Shown here: one piece after another, positions 36,211 to 45,540 of the stretch | How the letters are laid out: each line of letters starts with the position of its first letter | Position numbering within the stretch: the first letter of the stretch is position 1 | Notes under the pieces: model-generated | Told to the model about the DNA's origin: nothing | The model's input: only the letters and a program-made list of their open reading frames with translations | Databases searched by the model: none | Made by a program: the position numbers and the translations under genes | Assembly (NCBI RefSeq): GCF_009911595.1 | Contig: NZ_QWKG01000007.1 | Span: 1 to 64,000 of the forward strand | Reading direction: 5' to 3' | Source: Colidextribacter sp. OB.20 | Lineage (GTDB): Bacteria > Bacillota > Clostridia > Oscillospirales > Oscillospiraceae | Length of the DNA: 64,000 nucleotides

Positions 36211-38046
36211 CTAATATTTCCGATTTTGAAATTGCGAGCGGGGCGTATCCTTTGTAAAGACGCTCTCATCCGTAATAATACGGAGGGGCAGCTCCTTCCC
36301 CTGCATCAAATCGGTGATGGCCTTCATCAGCTGTGGGCCCAGGAGGGGGTTGCACTCCACCACGCAGTTCACCCTTCCCGACTGGAGCGCGTCCAGGGCG
36401 TCCGAGGTTCCGTCAATGGACATGATCTTCACATCAGTCCCGGGCTGAATCCCCTGTTCTGCCAGGTACTCCAGTGTGCCCAAAGCCATGTCGTCGTTGT
36501 GAGCAAATATGGCGTCAATGTCCCAGCCGCGGTGCTCCAGATACTCCTGCACCGCCAGGCGGCCGCCCTCTCTGGTAAAGTTGCCGCAGGCCGAGTGGAC
36601 AATTCTGCACCGGGAGCTGCCGTCGATGACCTCTTCAAACCCATTTTTTCGACTCTGGGCCGGGGAGGAGCCTTCCGTCCCGCGCAGCTCCAAAACACGA
36701 ATAGTTTGCTCCGGCAGCTCATCGAGCAGCCACCGGGCGCAGCGGCGGCCCTCCTCCTCAAAATCCGCACCAATGAAGGAGGTGTACATCCCCTCCTCTT
36801 CGTCCACCATGCGGTCCACCAGAAGGATGGGGATACCGGCTGCCCGGGCCTCCTCCAGCACGGGCAGCCAGCCCTCCGCCACAACGGGGGAGATCACAAT
36901 CACATCCATGTCCTGATGGATAAACCTCTGCACCAGCCTGGTCTGCTCCTCCACCAGGGGCTGGGTGAACTCCATAGTCAGGTCGACGTCAAAGTCCTTG
37001 GCCGCCTGCCGGATAGACTCCGTACATGCCTCCCGCCTGTGGCTCTCCTCGCCGATCTGGGCGTAGCCCACCCGGATGACAGCCGGTTTTTCTGTAAGCG
37101 GTGTCTCTCTCTGATAGTCCGCCACGTTGTCCGGTCTGATCTGGTGGCTGCGCAGAATAATCTGCTTGGGGATGCCGCTGACCTGGTTGATGATATCCAC
37201 CGCATATCGGATGGCCTCCGTCCCTCCCGTAGGACAGGTAACGGTGGCGTCGATCACCCCCTGCTCCACCAGCTGCAGGCCGCCGTTTTCCCCGGAAAAG
37301 CCGTCCAGCCCCACAATCCGGATACCGTTGACACCCAGCTCCTCCAGGGCCAGGTGGGCGCCATAGGCCATATAGTCGTTGTGAGCGAAGATCACATCCA
37401 CACCCTCCAGCAGCTCCGGATCGGATAACAGCGTGTCCTCGGCGCAGTCCCGGGTGGCCTCAGGCAGGTCGATGGAGCGGGTGGGAACCTCCGCCTCCGA
37501 CACTGTCTTGACAAACTCTGCACTGCGGCTCTCGCTGGCAAAGGAGTCGTTCTTCATCTCCAGAACAGAGGCGTCGGAGCCCCCGTCCTCCCCCAGTAGC
37601 TCCAGCACGGCCTTCCCCGCCTGACGGCCGATGAGATTGTTGTCCGGGCCGATGAACAGGGAGTAGTCATACCCCTCCACCGCCCGGTCCAGCACGATGA
37701 CCGGAATTTTCTCATAGGTTTTGCTGATTACCGGAGTCAGCGCCTCCACGTCGGTAGGGGAGATGATGAGCAGGTCGATGTCGTAGCTCATCAGCCGCTC
37801 TACGTCCGCCTCCTGTTTCTCACTGTCGCCGGCGGCGTCCGTCATCACCAGGCGGACGCCGTCGTATTTTTCCGCCTCCGCCTCCAGCTCGTCCTTGAGC
37901 ACCAGCCGCCACTGCTCCCGCAGATTGGCCAGGGAGACGCCGATGACGCACTCCACGCTGGTCTTTCGCGTGGAGCAGCCGGGCAGGAGGACCGCCAGCA
38001 GCGCCAGGCAGAGCAGTCCTGTAAACGCCCTCTTGAAACGCCTCAT
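36211..38046 (-). CDS. Lipoprotein with two tandem sugar-binding domains
   Basis: A 611-residue lipoprotein (lipobox LLPGCS, Cys24). Two complete type-1 periplasmic sugar-binding domains follow one another: residues 30-310 (CVIGVSLANLREQWRL.. VDVIFAHNDYMAYGAHLALEELG) and 325-600 (IRVGYAQIGEESHRREA.. IDAIFAHNDDMALGTLEYLAEQG). Each has its own hinge and ligand-site Asp/Asn motifs. Usual binding proteins have one. Its ATG overlaps the stop of the permease-regulator gene by four bases (ATGA). Similar sensing lipoproteins sit beside YesM/YesN sensors, so it may have served signalling rather than transport; no kinase is present here. The ligand is unknown, probably a pentose or galactofuranose-like sugar. 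Confidence 0.8.
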   Translation of the reverse strand: MRRFKRAFTGLLCLALLAVLLPGCSTRKTSVECVIGVSLANLREQWRLVLKDELEAEAEKYDGVRLVMTDAAGDSEKQEADVERLMSYDIDLLIISPTDVEALTPVISKTYEKIPVIVLDRAVEGYDYSLFIGPDNNLIGRQAGKAVLELLGEDGGSDASVLEMKNDSFASESRSAEFVKTVSEAEVPTRSIDLPEATRDCAEDTLLSDPELLEGVDVIFAHNDYMAYGAHLALEELGVNGIRIVGLDGFSGENGGLQLVEQGVIDATVTCPTGGTEAIRYAVDIINQVSGIPKQIILRSHQIRPDNVADYQRETPLTEKPAVIRVGYAQIGEESHRREACTESIRQAAKDFDVDLTMEFTQPLVEEQTRLVQRFIHQDMDVIVISPVVAEGWLPVLEEARAAGIPILLVDRMVDEEEGMYTSFIGADFEEEGRRCARWLLDELPEQTIRVLELRGTEGSSPAQSRKNGFEEVIDGSSRCRIVHSACGNFTREGGRLAVQEYLEHRGWDIDAIFAHNDDMALGTLEYLAEQGIQPGTDVKIMSIDGTSDALDALQSGRVNCVVECNPLLGPQLMKAITDLMQGKELPLRIITDESVFTKDTPRSQFQNRKY

Positions 38047-39911
38047 TTCGCCCCCTCCTGTTCCAGAATATTTTTCCGGTACTCCGCCGGGGAGATGCCC
38101 AGCGCCCGCTTGAATGCGCTGCTGAAATAGTGCTGGGAGCTGTACCCGGTCCTCTGGGCAATCTCGTACATTTTCAGGTTCTGATTTTGCAGCAGGCGTA
38201 TGGCCTCCTTAATCCGCTTCCCGGTGAGATAGGTGCCGAAGGTATCCCCCGTCTCCCGGTGAAAGATGCGGCTGAGATACTGGGGGGTGACATACAGCTG
38301 ATCCGCCGCCGACTGCAAAGAAAACTCGCTGTTTCCCCATTGCCGCTCGATCATGCTCAGAACGCTCGTCACAACCTCAGAATATTTCCGCTGGGCGTTG
38401 TACTCTGCCAGTGCCCGCTCCACCACCTCCGGGAACCCGGTCAGGCTGTCCCCCTGGTGGCGGACCAGCTCCGCCTTTACCCGCAGATAGGACTCGATGG
38501 GTCCGGTCAGCTTTTGGGACAGCTCCTCCCACTCCCCCTGGGACAGCACCGGGGAAACGATGGCGAAGGCGTCCCCCTCTGTCCGGAAGGTGAGGATGGG
38601 GCAGAAGGGGGCAAAGACCTCCCGGGCGATGTTGTCACAGCCGTAGAGGAGCAGTTCCATGTTCCAGTCGGTGAGGCTGGCCTCCTGGTCCGGGTCACTG
38701 CGCAGATGGAGGATGGTGACCCAGTAGGGGGTCGGGATTTCGATGTGCAGATACTCCATCCGATCCTCGATCTCCAGCTGATCCATGCCGTTTCGCAGCC
38801 AGCTGCGGAAAAAGTCGTTGACCATGGACGGACGGTTCTGTTCCATCTGCCCGGTGAGCCAGTCCATATATTTCCGGGACCTCTCCCGGCTGTCTAAACG
38901 GGAAACCGCCTTGTCCAGCACCTTGAAAAAGGGCTCCTCCATGATGGGCTTGAGCAGGTAGTCAAAGACCCCCATCTGGAGGGCCTTCTGTACAAAGGCG
39001 AAGTCGTCGGGGGGCACGCCGAAGGCCAGGATCATGGTGGTGATGGTCTGAACCACCAGCGCGCCGATGATGCTGGCAATCAGGCTGAACCGGCCGCCGG
39101 ACAGGGAGGTCCCGCCGATAGCCACCGCCAGGATGCCGTCCATCTCGATCATCAGGCCGCAGTTGTTGCAGTCGGCCCCCTTGATGCCGGCGGACTCAAT
39201 CAGGCCGGCGATGGCCGCGCAGAAGCCGCAGAAGACGTAGATCAGCCAGGTGTTGCGCTCCACCTTGATGCCGGCCAGCCGGGCGGAGTCGGCGTTGACG
39301 CCGATGGCCTCCACCGCCAGGCCGAAGGCGGTCTTTTTGGTCATCATCAGGGCGGCGATAAGCATAAAGGCGGCGATGTACAGGGGGAAGGGCAGACCCA
39401 GGATATAGCCGCCACTGATGTAGTAGTAGGAGTCGGAGGTGATGGTCACGATCTTTCCGTCGGCAATGAGCTGGGCGATGCCCCGGCCCGCCGTCATGAG
39501 GATCATGGTAGCTACAATAGGCTGAACCTTCAGCTTCGCCACCAGGAAGCCGTTCCAGGCCCCGCACAGAGCCCCAGCCCCCAGGGCAATCGCCACCGCC
39601 GCCAGGGTGCTCCCGCCCAGGGCGGGGAGGATGCGCATATCCACGATGGAGCAGGCCAGCGCCCCGGAGATAGCCATGACGGAGCCCACCGAGATATCGG
39701 TGCCGCCGGTGGCCAGCACCATAGTCATGCCGATGGCCAGCACCATGTACCGGCTGCCGTTGCTCAGGATGTCAATGAGGCGGCCGTACAGGTGGCCGTC
39801 CACGATCTGCAAAGAGAAGAAGCTGCCCCCGGAGAGGATGCCGCAGATGAGCAAGATGACGATCAGCGACAGCAGAGGGCGGAACTCCATCCGGTCCTTG
39901 AGCTTTTTCAT
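38043..39911 (-). CDS. Chimera: RbsC-type permease fused to a YesN-type AraC regulator
   Basis: A single 622-codon frame. Residues 1-299 are a ribose/galactofuranose-type permease (GTDISVGSVMAISGALAC, GALCGAWNGFLVAKLKVQPIVATM, IGGTSLSGGRFSLIASIIGALV) ending at FGVPP, about 25 residues short of a normal end. Residues 301-340 (DDFAFVQKALQMGVFDYLLKPI) are the last helix-strand-helix of a CheY receiver without its phospho-Asp; 340-515 is a YesN-type middle domain; 520-620 is a complete AraC double helix-turn-helix (QSAADQLYVTPQYLSRIFHRETG..RTGYSSQHYFSSAFKRALGISPAEYRK). The joint is near 39010. Best explained by an in-frame deletion between permease and response-regulator genes, removing any kinase between them; a membrane-tethered regulator is the alternative. 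Overlaps both neighbours by four bases. Confidence 0.8.
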   Translation of the reverse strand: MKKLKDRMEFRPLLSLIVILLICGILSGGSFFSLQIVDGHLYGRLIDILSNGSRYMVLAIGMTMVLATGGTDISVGSVMAISGALACSIVDMRILPALGGSTLAAVAIALGAGALCGAWNGFLVAKLKVQPIVATMILMTAGRGIAQLIADGKIVTITSDSYYYISGGYILGLPFPLYIAAFMLIAALMMTKKTAFGLAVEAIGVNADSARLAGIKVERNTWLIYVFCGFCAAIAGLIESAGIKGADCNNCGLMIEMDGILAVAIGGTSLSGGRFSLIASIIGALVVQTITTMILAFGVPPDDFAFVQKALQMGVFDYLLKPIMEEPFFKVLDKAVSRLDSRERSRKYMDWLTGQMEQNRPSMVNDFFRSWLRNGMDQLEIEDRMEYLHIEIPTPYWVTILHLRSDPDQEASLTDWNMELLLYGCDNIAREVFAPFCPILTFRTEGDAFAIVSPVLSQGEWEELSQKLTGPIESYLRVKAELVRHQGDSLTGFPEVVERALAEYNAQRKYSEVVTSVLSMIERQWGNSEFSLQSAADQLYVTPQYLSRIFHRETGDTFGTYLTGKRIKEAIRLLQNQNLKMYEIAQRTGYSSQHYFSSAFKRALGISPAEYRKNILEQEGAK

Positions 39912-41416
39912 ACCGCCGCCCCCTCTCCCGCGATGATCTGCATGATGTGGTGCTCGTTGATGGCGTCGCCGGTGAGCTCGTCCACGATCTCCTTGTCCCG
40001 CAGGACGTACATCCGGCTGCAGCAGCGGAGCATCTCCTCCATCTCAGAGGAGATGAATACACAGCTCATGCCCTTCCGGGCCAGCTCCATGACCACCTTC
40101 TGGATCTCCGCCTTGGCCCCGATGTCGATGCCCCGGGTGGGCTCGTCCAGGATGAGCAGGTCCGGGTCGGTAGCCAGCCACCGGGCCAACAGTACCTTCT
40201 GCTGGTTGCCGCCGGACAGATTTCTAATCTGCTGGTCGGCGGAGGGCGTCTTGATGGACAGCTCCTCGATGAAGTGGTCGGCAATCTGCTGGGCCTCGCT
40301 GTAGCTGATGACCCTGCCCAGCCCCCGCTTGGCCTGGAGGGCGATGATGATATTCTCCCGGATGGTCAGATCGCCGATGATGCCCTCCGCCTTCCGATTC
40401 TCGGAGCAGAAGGCGACGTTGTGGCGGATGGCCTCCAGGGGGTCCTTCACCGTACACTCCCTGCCCTCGATGAAAAATTTTCCCGAGGTGTGCCGGTCCG
40501 CGCCGAAGAGCAGCCGGGCAATCTCGCTGCGGCCCGAGCCAAGCAGGCCGGAGAAGCCGCTGACCTCTCCCTTCCGAAGGCGGAAGGACACATGGTCGAT
40601 GTGACTGGTCCCGGCGTCCTCCAGGCGGAGGAACTCCTCCGCGTCGCTGTCCTGGGCGGCGGCGGGGGGTGTACCCTCCAGGGCCGCGTACTCCTTGCCG
40701 ATCATCTTGCCGATCAGCTCCACCGTGGGCAGCTCTGCGGTGTTGTAGGTGCCAACATACTCCCCGTTGCGGAGAACGGTGATCCGGTCGGTGACCGCGT
40801 AGACCTGGTCCAGGAAGTGGGTGACAAAGATGATGCCCAGCCCCCGGGCTTTCAGCATCTTCATGATCTGAAACAGCTTCTCCACCTCGGCGGCGGACAG
40901 GCTGGAGGTGGGCTCGTCCAGAATCAGAATCTTGGCCTGAACGTCTACCGCCCGGGCGATGGCGATCATCTGTTGGACGGCCACCGAGTAGTTGTCCAGC
41001 TTGGCGGTTACGTCTATGTCCAGGTCAAACTGCCTGAGAAGCTCCCGGGATTTCTGGTTGACAGTCCTCCAGTCGATTCTGCCCAATTTGACGGGCTCCC
41101 GCCCGGCGTAGATATTCTCCGCCACCGTCAGGTGGGGACAGAGGTTGACCTCCTGATAGACGGTGCTGATGCCCTGCTTCTGGGCCTCCAGGGGAGATTT
41201 GACGGAGATGGGCTTTCCGTCCATCACCACCGTGCCGCCGTCCATATGCTCCACGCCGGTGAGCACCTTGATCAGCGTGGACTTTCCCGTGCCGTTCTCC
41301 CCCAGCAGGGCGTGGATCTCGCCGGCGCGCAGGCGGAACTGTACGTCGTTCAGGGCCACCACCCCGGGGAAGCGTTTATTGACGTGCTCCATGACAAGCA
41401 GATCATTCTGAGCCAA
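39908..41416 (-). CDS. Sugar ABC transporter ATPase (RbsA/MglA type, two NBDs)
   Basis: A 502-residue protein with two nucleotide-binding halves. First: Walker A GENGTGKST, a degenerate signature NYSVAVQQMIAIARA, Walker B ILILDEPTSSL. Second: degenerate Walker A GLLGSGRSE, intact signature NLSGGNQQKVLLARWL, Walker B LLILDEPTRGID, as is usual for RbsA. It energises uptake for the sugar-binding protein upstream and the permease half of the next gene. AAGGAGG precedes ATG. Its stop overlaps the chimera's start. Confidence 0.9.
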   Translation of the reverse strand: MAQNDLLVMEHVNKRFPGVVALNDVQFRLRAGEIHALLGENGTGKSTLIKVLTGVEHMDGGTVVMDGKPISVKSPLEAQKQGISTVYQEVNLCPHLTVAENIYAGREPVKLGRIDWRTVNQKSRELLRQFDLDIDVTAKLDNYSVAVQQMIAIARAVDVQAKILILDEPTSSLSAAEVEKLFQIMKMLKARGLGIIFVTHFLDQVYAVTDRITVLRNGEYVGTYNTAELPTVELIGKMIGKEYAALEGTPPAAAQDSDAEEFLRLEDAGTSHIDHVSFRLRKGEVSGFSGLLGSGRSEIARLLFGADRHTSGKFFIEGRECTVKDPLEAIRHNVAFCSENRKAEGIIGDLTIRENIIIALQAKRGLGRVISYSEAQQIADHFIEELSIKTPSADQQIRNLSGGNQQKVLLARWLATDPDLLILDEPTRGIDIGAKAEIQKVVMELARKGMSCVFISSEMEEMLRCCSRMYVLRDKEIVDELTGDAINEHHIMQIIAGEGAAV

Positions 41417-41439
41417 AGGGATACCTCCTTACGCAAACA

Positions 41440-41477
41440 GCCTCCGGACCGGCCGAAAATCGGCTCGGACCGGAGGC
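41440..41477 (-). repeat. Hairpin between binding protein and ATPase
   Basis: GCCTCCGGACC-GGCCG pairs with CGGC-TC-GGACCGGAGGC. It sits in the gap after the binding-protein gene and lacks a T-run, so it likely attenuates or stabilises the message to favour the binding protein. Confidence 0.55.
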
Positions 41478-41508
41478 CTGAATTTTAATTCAGTTGTATC
41501 TGTTCGGC

Positions 41509-42543
41509 TCAGTAGGCCCGGCCCGCGACCACGTCGGCGGTGTACACCTCGTCGGCGGACATGACCCACTTCTCCACCGACTCGCCAGCCTTCAGTTTGG
41601 CGGCAGTGTCGAAGATTTGGTTGGCCAGGATGGGGGTGCACTCCACGGTGCAGTTCATCTCGCCGGCCAGTATGGCCTCAAAGGCCCCCTTCACGCCGTC
41701 CACGCCCACGATCTTGATGTCCTCACCGGGCTTGAGGCCGGCCTCCTTGATGGCCTCGATGGCGCCCAGAGCCATGTCGTCGTTGTGGCAGAACACGCCG
41801 TCGATCTTGTTATAGGTCTTTAGGAAGGACTCCATAACCTCCTTGCCCTGGGCCCGGGTGAAGTCGCCGGTCTGAGAGGCGACGATCTCGATGCTGGAAC
41901 AGTTTTTGGCCATGTACTCATCAAAGCCCTGCTTGCGCTGGACCGCGGCGGAGGCGCCCACGGTGCCCTCCAGCTCCACCACCACGCCGCTGCCGCCCAG
42001 CAGATCGTTCATGGCGATGGCGGCCTGCTCACCGGCCCACACGTGGTCGGAGGCGATCATGGTGGTGTACAGGCTGTCGTCGGTGTTGGCGTCGATGCCC
42101 CGGTCCACCAGGATGACGGGGATACCGGCCTCCTGGCACTCAGTGAGGACGGCCTCCCAGCCGGTCTCCACCACGGGCGGGAAGGCGATCACGTCCACGC
42201 CCATCTCGATGAAGCTGCGGATGGCTTTGATCTGGTTCTCCTGCTTCTGCTGGGCGTCGGCGAAGTGGAGCTCGATGGTGTCGATGTTGCGGCTGGCATA
42301 CCACTGGATGTCGTTGGTCTCGGCGTCGCGCCAGCCGGACTCCTGGCCGATCTGGGCAAAGCCGACGACCAGCTTGTCGTTGCCGGGCTTATTGTCGGCA
42401 GGAGGCGGGGTGGGGGTCTGGGTGCTGGAGCTGCTCCCTCCGGAATTTGCGGGAGGATTCGGATTATTTGCGGGCTGGCCTCCGCAGGCGGCCAGGGACA
42501 GGCTCATGGCCGCAGCCAGCAGCATGGCAAAGACTTTTTTCAT
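41509..42543 (-). CDS. Sugar-binding lipoprotein, YtfQ/galactofuranose-type
   Basis: A 344-residue lipoprotein: signal peptide with lipobox SLAACGG, a Pro/Ser/Thr linker, then a type-1 binding domain (KLVVGFAQIGQESGWRDAETNDI, PVILVDRGIDA, DGVFCHNDDMALGAIEAIKEAG). The opening matches YtfQ-type proteins. GGAGGG six bases before ATG 42543; an upstream in-frame ATG is rejected because it would place the signal peptide internally. First gene of the minus-strand operon and probable partner of the ATPase and permease segment. Confidence 0.9.
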   Translation of the reverse strand: MKKVFAMLLAAAMSLSLAACGGQPANNPNPPANSGGSSSSTQTPTPPPADNKPGNDKLVVGFAQIGQESGWRDAETNDIQWYASRNIDTIELHFADAQQKQENQIKAIRSFIEMGVDVIAFPPVVETGWEAVLTECQEAGIPVILVDRGIDANTDDSLYTTMIASDHVWAGEQAAIAMNDLLGGSGVVVELEGTVGASAAVQRKQGFDEYMAKNCSSIEIVASQTGDFTRAQGKEVMESFLKTYNKIDGVFCHNDDMALGAIEAIKEAGLKPGEDIKIVGVDGVKGAFEAILAGEMNCTVECTPILANQIFDTAAKLKAGESVEKWVMSADEVYTADVVAGRAY

Positions 42544-42726
42544 TTTATTTCCCTCCATGTATCTGTTTTCCGCCGGGGATTGTCCCCTTGCAACTCTATC
42601 ATACATGGAGGTAAAGAAAATATCTTTAGAGAAAAGTAACCGGACTTTACGATTTTTTGTACTGAGACCGGCTGGCCGGCGGCAGTCACACATCACCGGC
42701 AAAAAAGCGCAAATTCTGTCCAATTT

Positions 42727-42754
42727 TGTATAAAGATTTTCAGCCTAATGTCAA
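42727..42754 (-). promoter_or_regulatory. Promoter of the 42.5-36.2 kb operon
   Basis: Minus-strand TTGACA (42754-42749), 16-base spacer, TATACA (42732-42727), about 180 bases before the binding-protein ATG. The leader between them has no gene. Confidence 0.6.
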
Positions 42755-42780
42755 TTATACTAAAATGAACCATAAATCTA

Positions 42781-42818
42781 AAGGACCGGCATCCAATCAG
42801 GATAGAAAACCGGTCCTT
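42781..42818 (-). terminator. Hairpin after the SMP-30 gene
   Basis: AAGGACCGG (42781-42789) pairs with CCGGTCCTT (42810-42818), with inner ATCC/GGAT pairing; it separates the minus-strand SMP-30 gene from the next operon promoter. Confidence 0.55.
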
Positions 42819-42876
42819 GAGAGTATTTAGATGTTTTTGCTGTGCATTTTGCCCTGTGAAGATGGTATAGGTAATC

Positions 42877-44184
42877 TTATTTTACCGGCAGAGTCAGGAC
42901 CTGTCCGGTATAAATCCGATTGGGGTTTTTCACAACGGCCTTGTTCAACTCATAGATCTCGCTCCAACGCTTACCAGAGCCCAGCTCACGGGCAGCGATA
43001 TTCCACAGACAGTCGCCGGATTTTACGGTATAAGTGCCAGCGGGAGCAGGCGTGACCACGGGGTCCGTATTGGTGTTCTTAGAAGGAGCTTCCGTATTCA
43101 AAGGCAGCCAGGCCAGAGTCTGGGGGGCATCGTGGGCGGAGTTGATCTTGCCGTCGTCCGTCACCATGTCGAAGCAGGAGACCAGCAGCATATTGTTCCA
43201 CACAATGGGTTCGCCAGGCTGGTCCAGCTCACCCTTCGCGCCGGTGGAGTCGGGGCTCTGGGCGATGCGGGAAATCTTCCCGTCGGGAGTGACCTTGGCG
43301 ATGGCGTTGCGGTTGAAGTCGGCTACAAAGATGTTGCCGGCACTGTCAATGCACATGCCGTCGGTGGTGGCCAGGTTGTCGCTGTCCTGGGCCCAGATTT
43401 TGTTGGAGGCGATGGAGCCGTCCGCGTTGAAGGTGATCTTGGAGATCGCGCCGTCGCCGAAGTTGCCGACGTACAGATTGCCGGCCTTGTCAAACACCAG
43501 GCCGTCCAGACCGTACTGGCAGGCGGGGTTCTGCGTCACAAAGGTGGCCAGAATATTGAGGTCCTCCAGGGTGTTGGTTACCTGGATATTCTTGGCGTCC
43601 AGGGGGAAGCGGTAGACGGCGCTGACCAGCTTGCCAGAGGGGTCCTTCACCGGAGTCATGCTGCTCTGGGTAACATAAGCATAGCTTCCCTTGATTTTGA
43701 TGCCGTTGGGGTGCTCCATGCCCACAGCCACCTCGGTGGTGGAGGCGATATTGCCGCTGGCGTCAAAGCTTACCTTCAGGATGCGGCCCTGGTTCACAGA
43801 CTCGGGATTGCCGGTCCAGCCCTGGTTGTCCACGATAAACAGGCTGCCGTCGGGGCCAAACTCAACGCCCATGGGCCGAGCCACGCCGGAGTTGGCATTG
43901 ACAGGTACATCGAACCACTTGCTGATCTTCCCACTGGGGGTGATCCGGGCGATGCAGCCAGGCTGAGTCTGGTCGCCGAAGTTGGGGCAGGCCAGGATCA
44001 GGTTGCCGGCCTTGTCGATGGTCATGCCATCCGGGGTAGAGATCCAGTCGGGCAGTACCATGTAGAGCTTGGAAATTTGAAGCTCCTGCGGCACCACAGT
44101 GTCCGGCTCCGCCGCCATGGCGGGGATCAGCATTCCGACTGACAAAGCCAGCCCCAGCGCGAGGGAAAGGGTTTTCTTGAACAT
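42877..44184 (-). CDS. Secreted SMP-30/NHL-type beta-propeller with LysM domain
   Basis: A 435-residue exported protein. Signal peptide cleaves after PAMA. Residues 35-370 are a beta-propeller with repeats of [15 protein letters not shown] / [19 protein letters not shown] / [15 protein letters not shown] / [17 protein letters not shown], as in SMP-30/gluconolactonase and NHL proteins. The last 50 residues ([34 protein letters not shown]) are a LysM that binds peptidoglycan. A Thr/Pro linker joins them. Possibly a wall-bound lactonase or sugar-binding protein acting before import; metal ligands cannot be confirmed by eye. GGGAGG before ATG 44184. Lies 55 bases after the dehydrogenase gene in one transcription unit. 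Confidence 0.75.
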   Translation of the reverse strand: MFKKTLSLALGLALSVGMLIPAMAAEPDTVVPQELQISKLYMVLPDWISTPDGMTIDKAGNLILACPNFGDQTQPGCIARITPSGKISKWFDVPVNANSGVARPMGVEFGPDGSLFIVDNQGWTGNPESVNQGRILKVSFDASGNIASTTEVAVGMEHPNGIKIKGSYAYVTQSSMTPVKDPSGKLVSAVYRFPLDAKNIQVTNTLEDLNILATFVTQNPACQYGLDGLVFDKAGNLYVGNFGDGAISKITFNADGSIASNKIWAQDSDNLATTDGMCIDSAGNIFVADFNRNAIAKVTPDGKISRIAQSPDSTGAKGELDQPGEPIVWNNMLLVSCFDMVTDDGKINSAHDAPQTLAWLPLNTEAPSKNTNTDPVVTPAPAGTYTVKSGDCLWNIAARELGSGKRWSEIYELNKAVVKNPNRIYTGQVLTLPVK

Positions 44185-44239
44185 AATAGGACCTCCCTGT
44201 AGAAATATTTTTACGCCGCCCCGCGGCGCAGGGTTCCAA

Positions 44240-45289
44240 TTACTCGTAGCGTACAATGCATTTCAGCGCAATCTCCCGGCGCTGGACCTTATCAAAAGCC
44301 TCAATCACATCGGAAAAAGCCACATAGTCGGAGATAAAGTCCTTCAGTCGGATCGCGCCGGCACGCAGCCAGGCCAGAATTTGATTGTGTGCCTCTCCCT
44401 CCTCCTGCTTGGAGGGGAACTGCTGGAAGCACAGGTTCCAGTTATAGGGTGCCTTGCTCCAGTCCAACTCCATCTGGCACTTGGGGGAGATGCCGTAGCA
44501 GCAGATCTTACCCCGGTTTTTAATCAGCTCCATCCCCTGGTTGATGAGGGATAGCATCCCTACAGCGTCCAGCACATAGTCCACACCCTCGGGGCAGATC
44601 TCCCGTACCACGGCGCACACGTCCTCCGTCTTGCTGTTAAACGCATAGTCCGCGCCGTTTTCCCGGGCCACGGCCATCTTCTCCTCGTCAATGTCAAAGG
44701 CGATAATGGGGTGGACGCCCAGCAGGCTCATAAACTTGATAAAGGTGGTGCCCACCGGCCCGCAGCCGAAAAGGGCCACGCTCTGGTTGGCCTGGATGCC
44801 GAAGGTCTTGATGGAGCTGAGCACCTCCCGCAGGGTGATGATCATGGCCGCATCCACCGGGTCGATCTCCGGAGGAAGCACCGTCTGGGCCCAGGCGCAC
44901 TCGGGAAACAGGGCGCTGTTGGGGGCCAGCCCGTCCCGGACCAGGGCCTTGACGTCATTGACCACGCCGTACTCGCTGTACGCCCCCCAGGCGGAGTGGA
45001 ACCCGCCGGCGGGATCGGTGAAGGGGAGCAGCACATAGTCGCCCTCCTTATAGCCGCAAACCTTCTCCCCCACGGACACCACCCGGCCCACCGCCTCATG
45101 TCCCAGCATCATGGGATAGTCGTGGGCATAGTCGTAGCCCTTGAACTGACCGTGAATCAGCTTCATATCGGTGCCGTTGCAAATCCCGCAGGAGACGGTT
45201 TTGACCAGCGCCTGATAGGGGCCGCACTGGGGGGCCGGGACCTCTGCGAACGCAAGAGCGCCTTGGGCATCTACAATCAGTGTTTTCAT
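44240..45289 (-). CDS. Zinc-dependent sugar/alcohol dehydrogenase (MDR family)
   Basis: A 349-residue medium-chain dehydrogenase. Zn-site features: Cys in SCGICNGTD and His/Glu in LGHEAVG; NAD-binding Rossmann GCGPVGTT (about 180). The structural-zinc Cys cluster is absent, as in sorbitol- and sugar-type members. ATG 45289 with GGAGGGG; ATGs farther upstream lie past the operator and are rejected. It oxidises a hydroxyl of a polyol or sugar with NAD. It is divergent from the sugar transporter and shares a matching operator, so substrate and regulation are linked. Exact substrate unknown. Confidence 0.85.
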   Translation of the reverse strand: MKTLIVDAQGALAFAEVPAPQCGPYQALVKTVSCGICNGTDMKLIHGQFKGYDYAHDYPMMLGHEAVGRVVSVGEKVCGYKEGDYVLLPFTDPAGGFHSAWGAYSEYGVVNDVKALVRDGLAPNSALFPECAWAQTVLPPEIDPVDAAMIITLREVLSSIKTFGIQANQSVALFGCGPVGTTFIKFMSLLGVHPIIAFDIDEEKMAVARENGADYAFNSKTEDVCAVVREICPEGVDYVLDAVGMLSLINQGMELIKNRGKICCYGISPKCQMELDWSKAPYNWNLCFQQFPSKQEEGEAHNQILAWLRAGAIRLKDFISDYVAFSDVIEAFDKVQRREIALKCIVRYE

Positions 45290-45312
45290 CGTTTTACCCC
45301 TCCTAAGAATCA

Positions 45313-45329
45313 TAATGTAATTACTTAAT
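45313..45329 (-). promoter_or_regulatory. Operator before the dehydrogenase gene
   Basis: TAATGTAATTACTTAAT, an imperfect palindrome sharing the 12-mer GTAATTACATTA (complement) with 45484-45499. It lies between the predicted transcription start and the ATG at 45289. Confidence 0.65.
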
Positions 45330-45354
45330 GATATTAAAAATATTCCTACGGATA

Positions 45355-45383
45355 AGCATATCACCCAATTCATTTTTTGTCAA
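45355..45383 (-). promoter_or_regulatory. Promoter of the dehydrogenase/SMP-30 unit
   Basis: Minus-strand TTGACA (45383-45378), 17-base spacer, TATGCT (45360-45355). Confidence 0.65.
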
Positions 45384-45437
45384 TATCAAAATTGAAATCG
45401 TCATTTTGCCATATTTTTAGAAATTATAAAATAGCTC

Positions 45438-45467
45438 TTGACATTTTAAATATCTCGGTGCTATACT
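45438..45467 (+). promoter_or_regulatory. Promoter of the sugar transporter operon
   Basis: TTGACA (45438-45443), 18-base spacer, TATACT (45462-45467). Confidence 0.7.
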
Positions 45468-45483
45468 TTCGCCGTGTTAGTCT

Positions 45484-45499
45484 TAATGTAATTACATTA
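45484..45499 (+). promoter_or_regulatory. Palindromic operator, probable GntR site
   Basis: Perfect palindrome TAATGTAATTACATTA, 16 bases downstream of the -10 box, so a bound repressor would block initiation or early elongation. A GntR/UTRA gene ends the operon it would control. Confidence 0.7.
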
Positions 45500-45540
45500 C
45501 AACAAGACAAACCAACACAAATAAAAGGAGGATCACAGTA

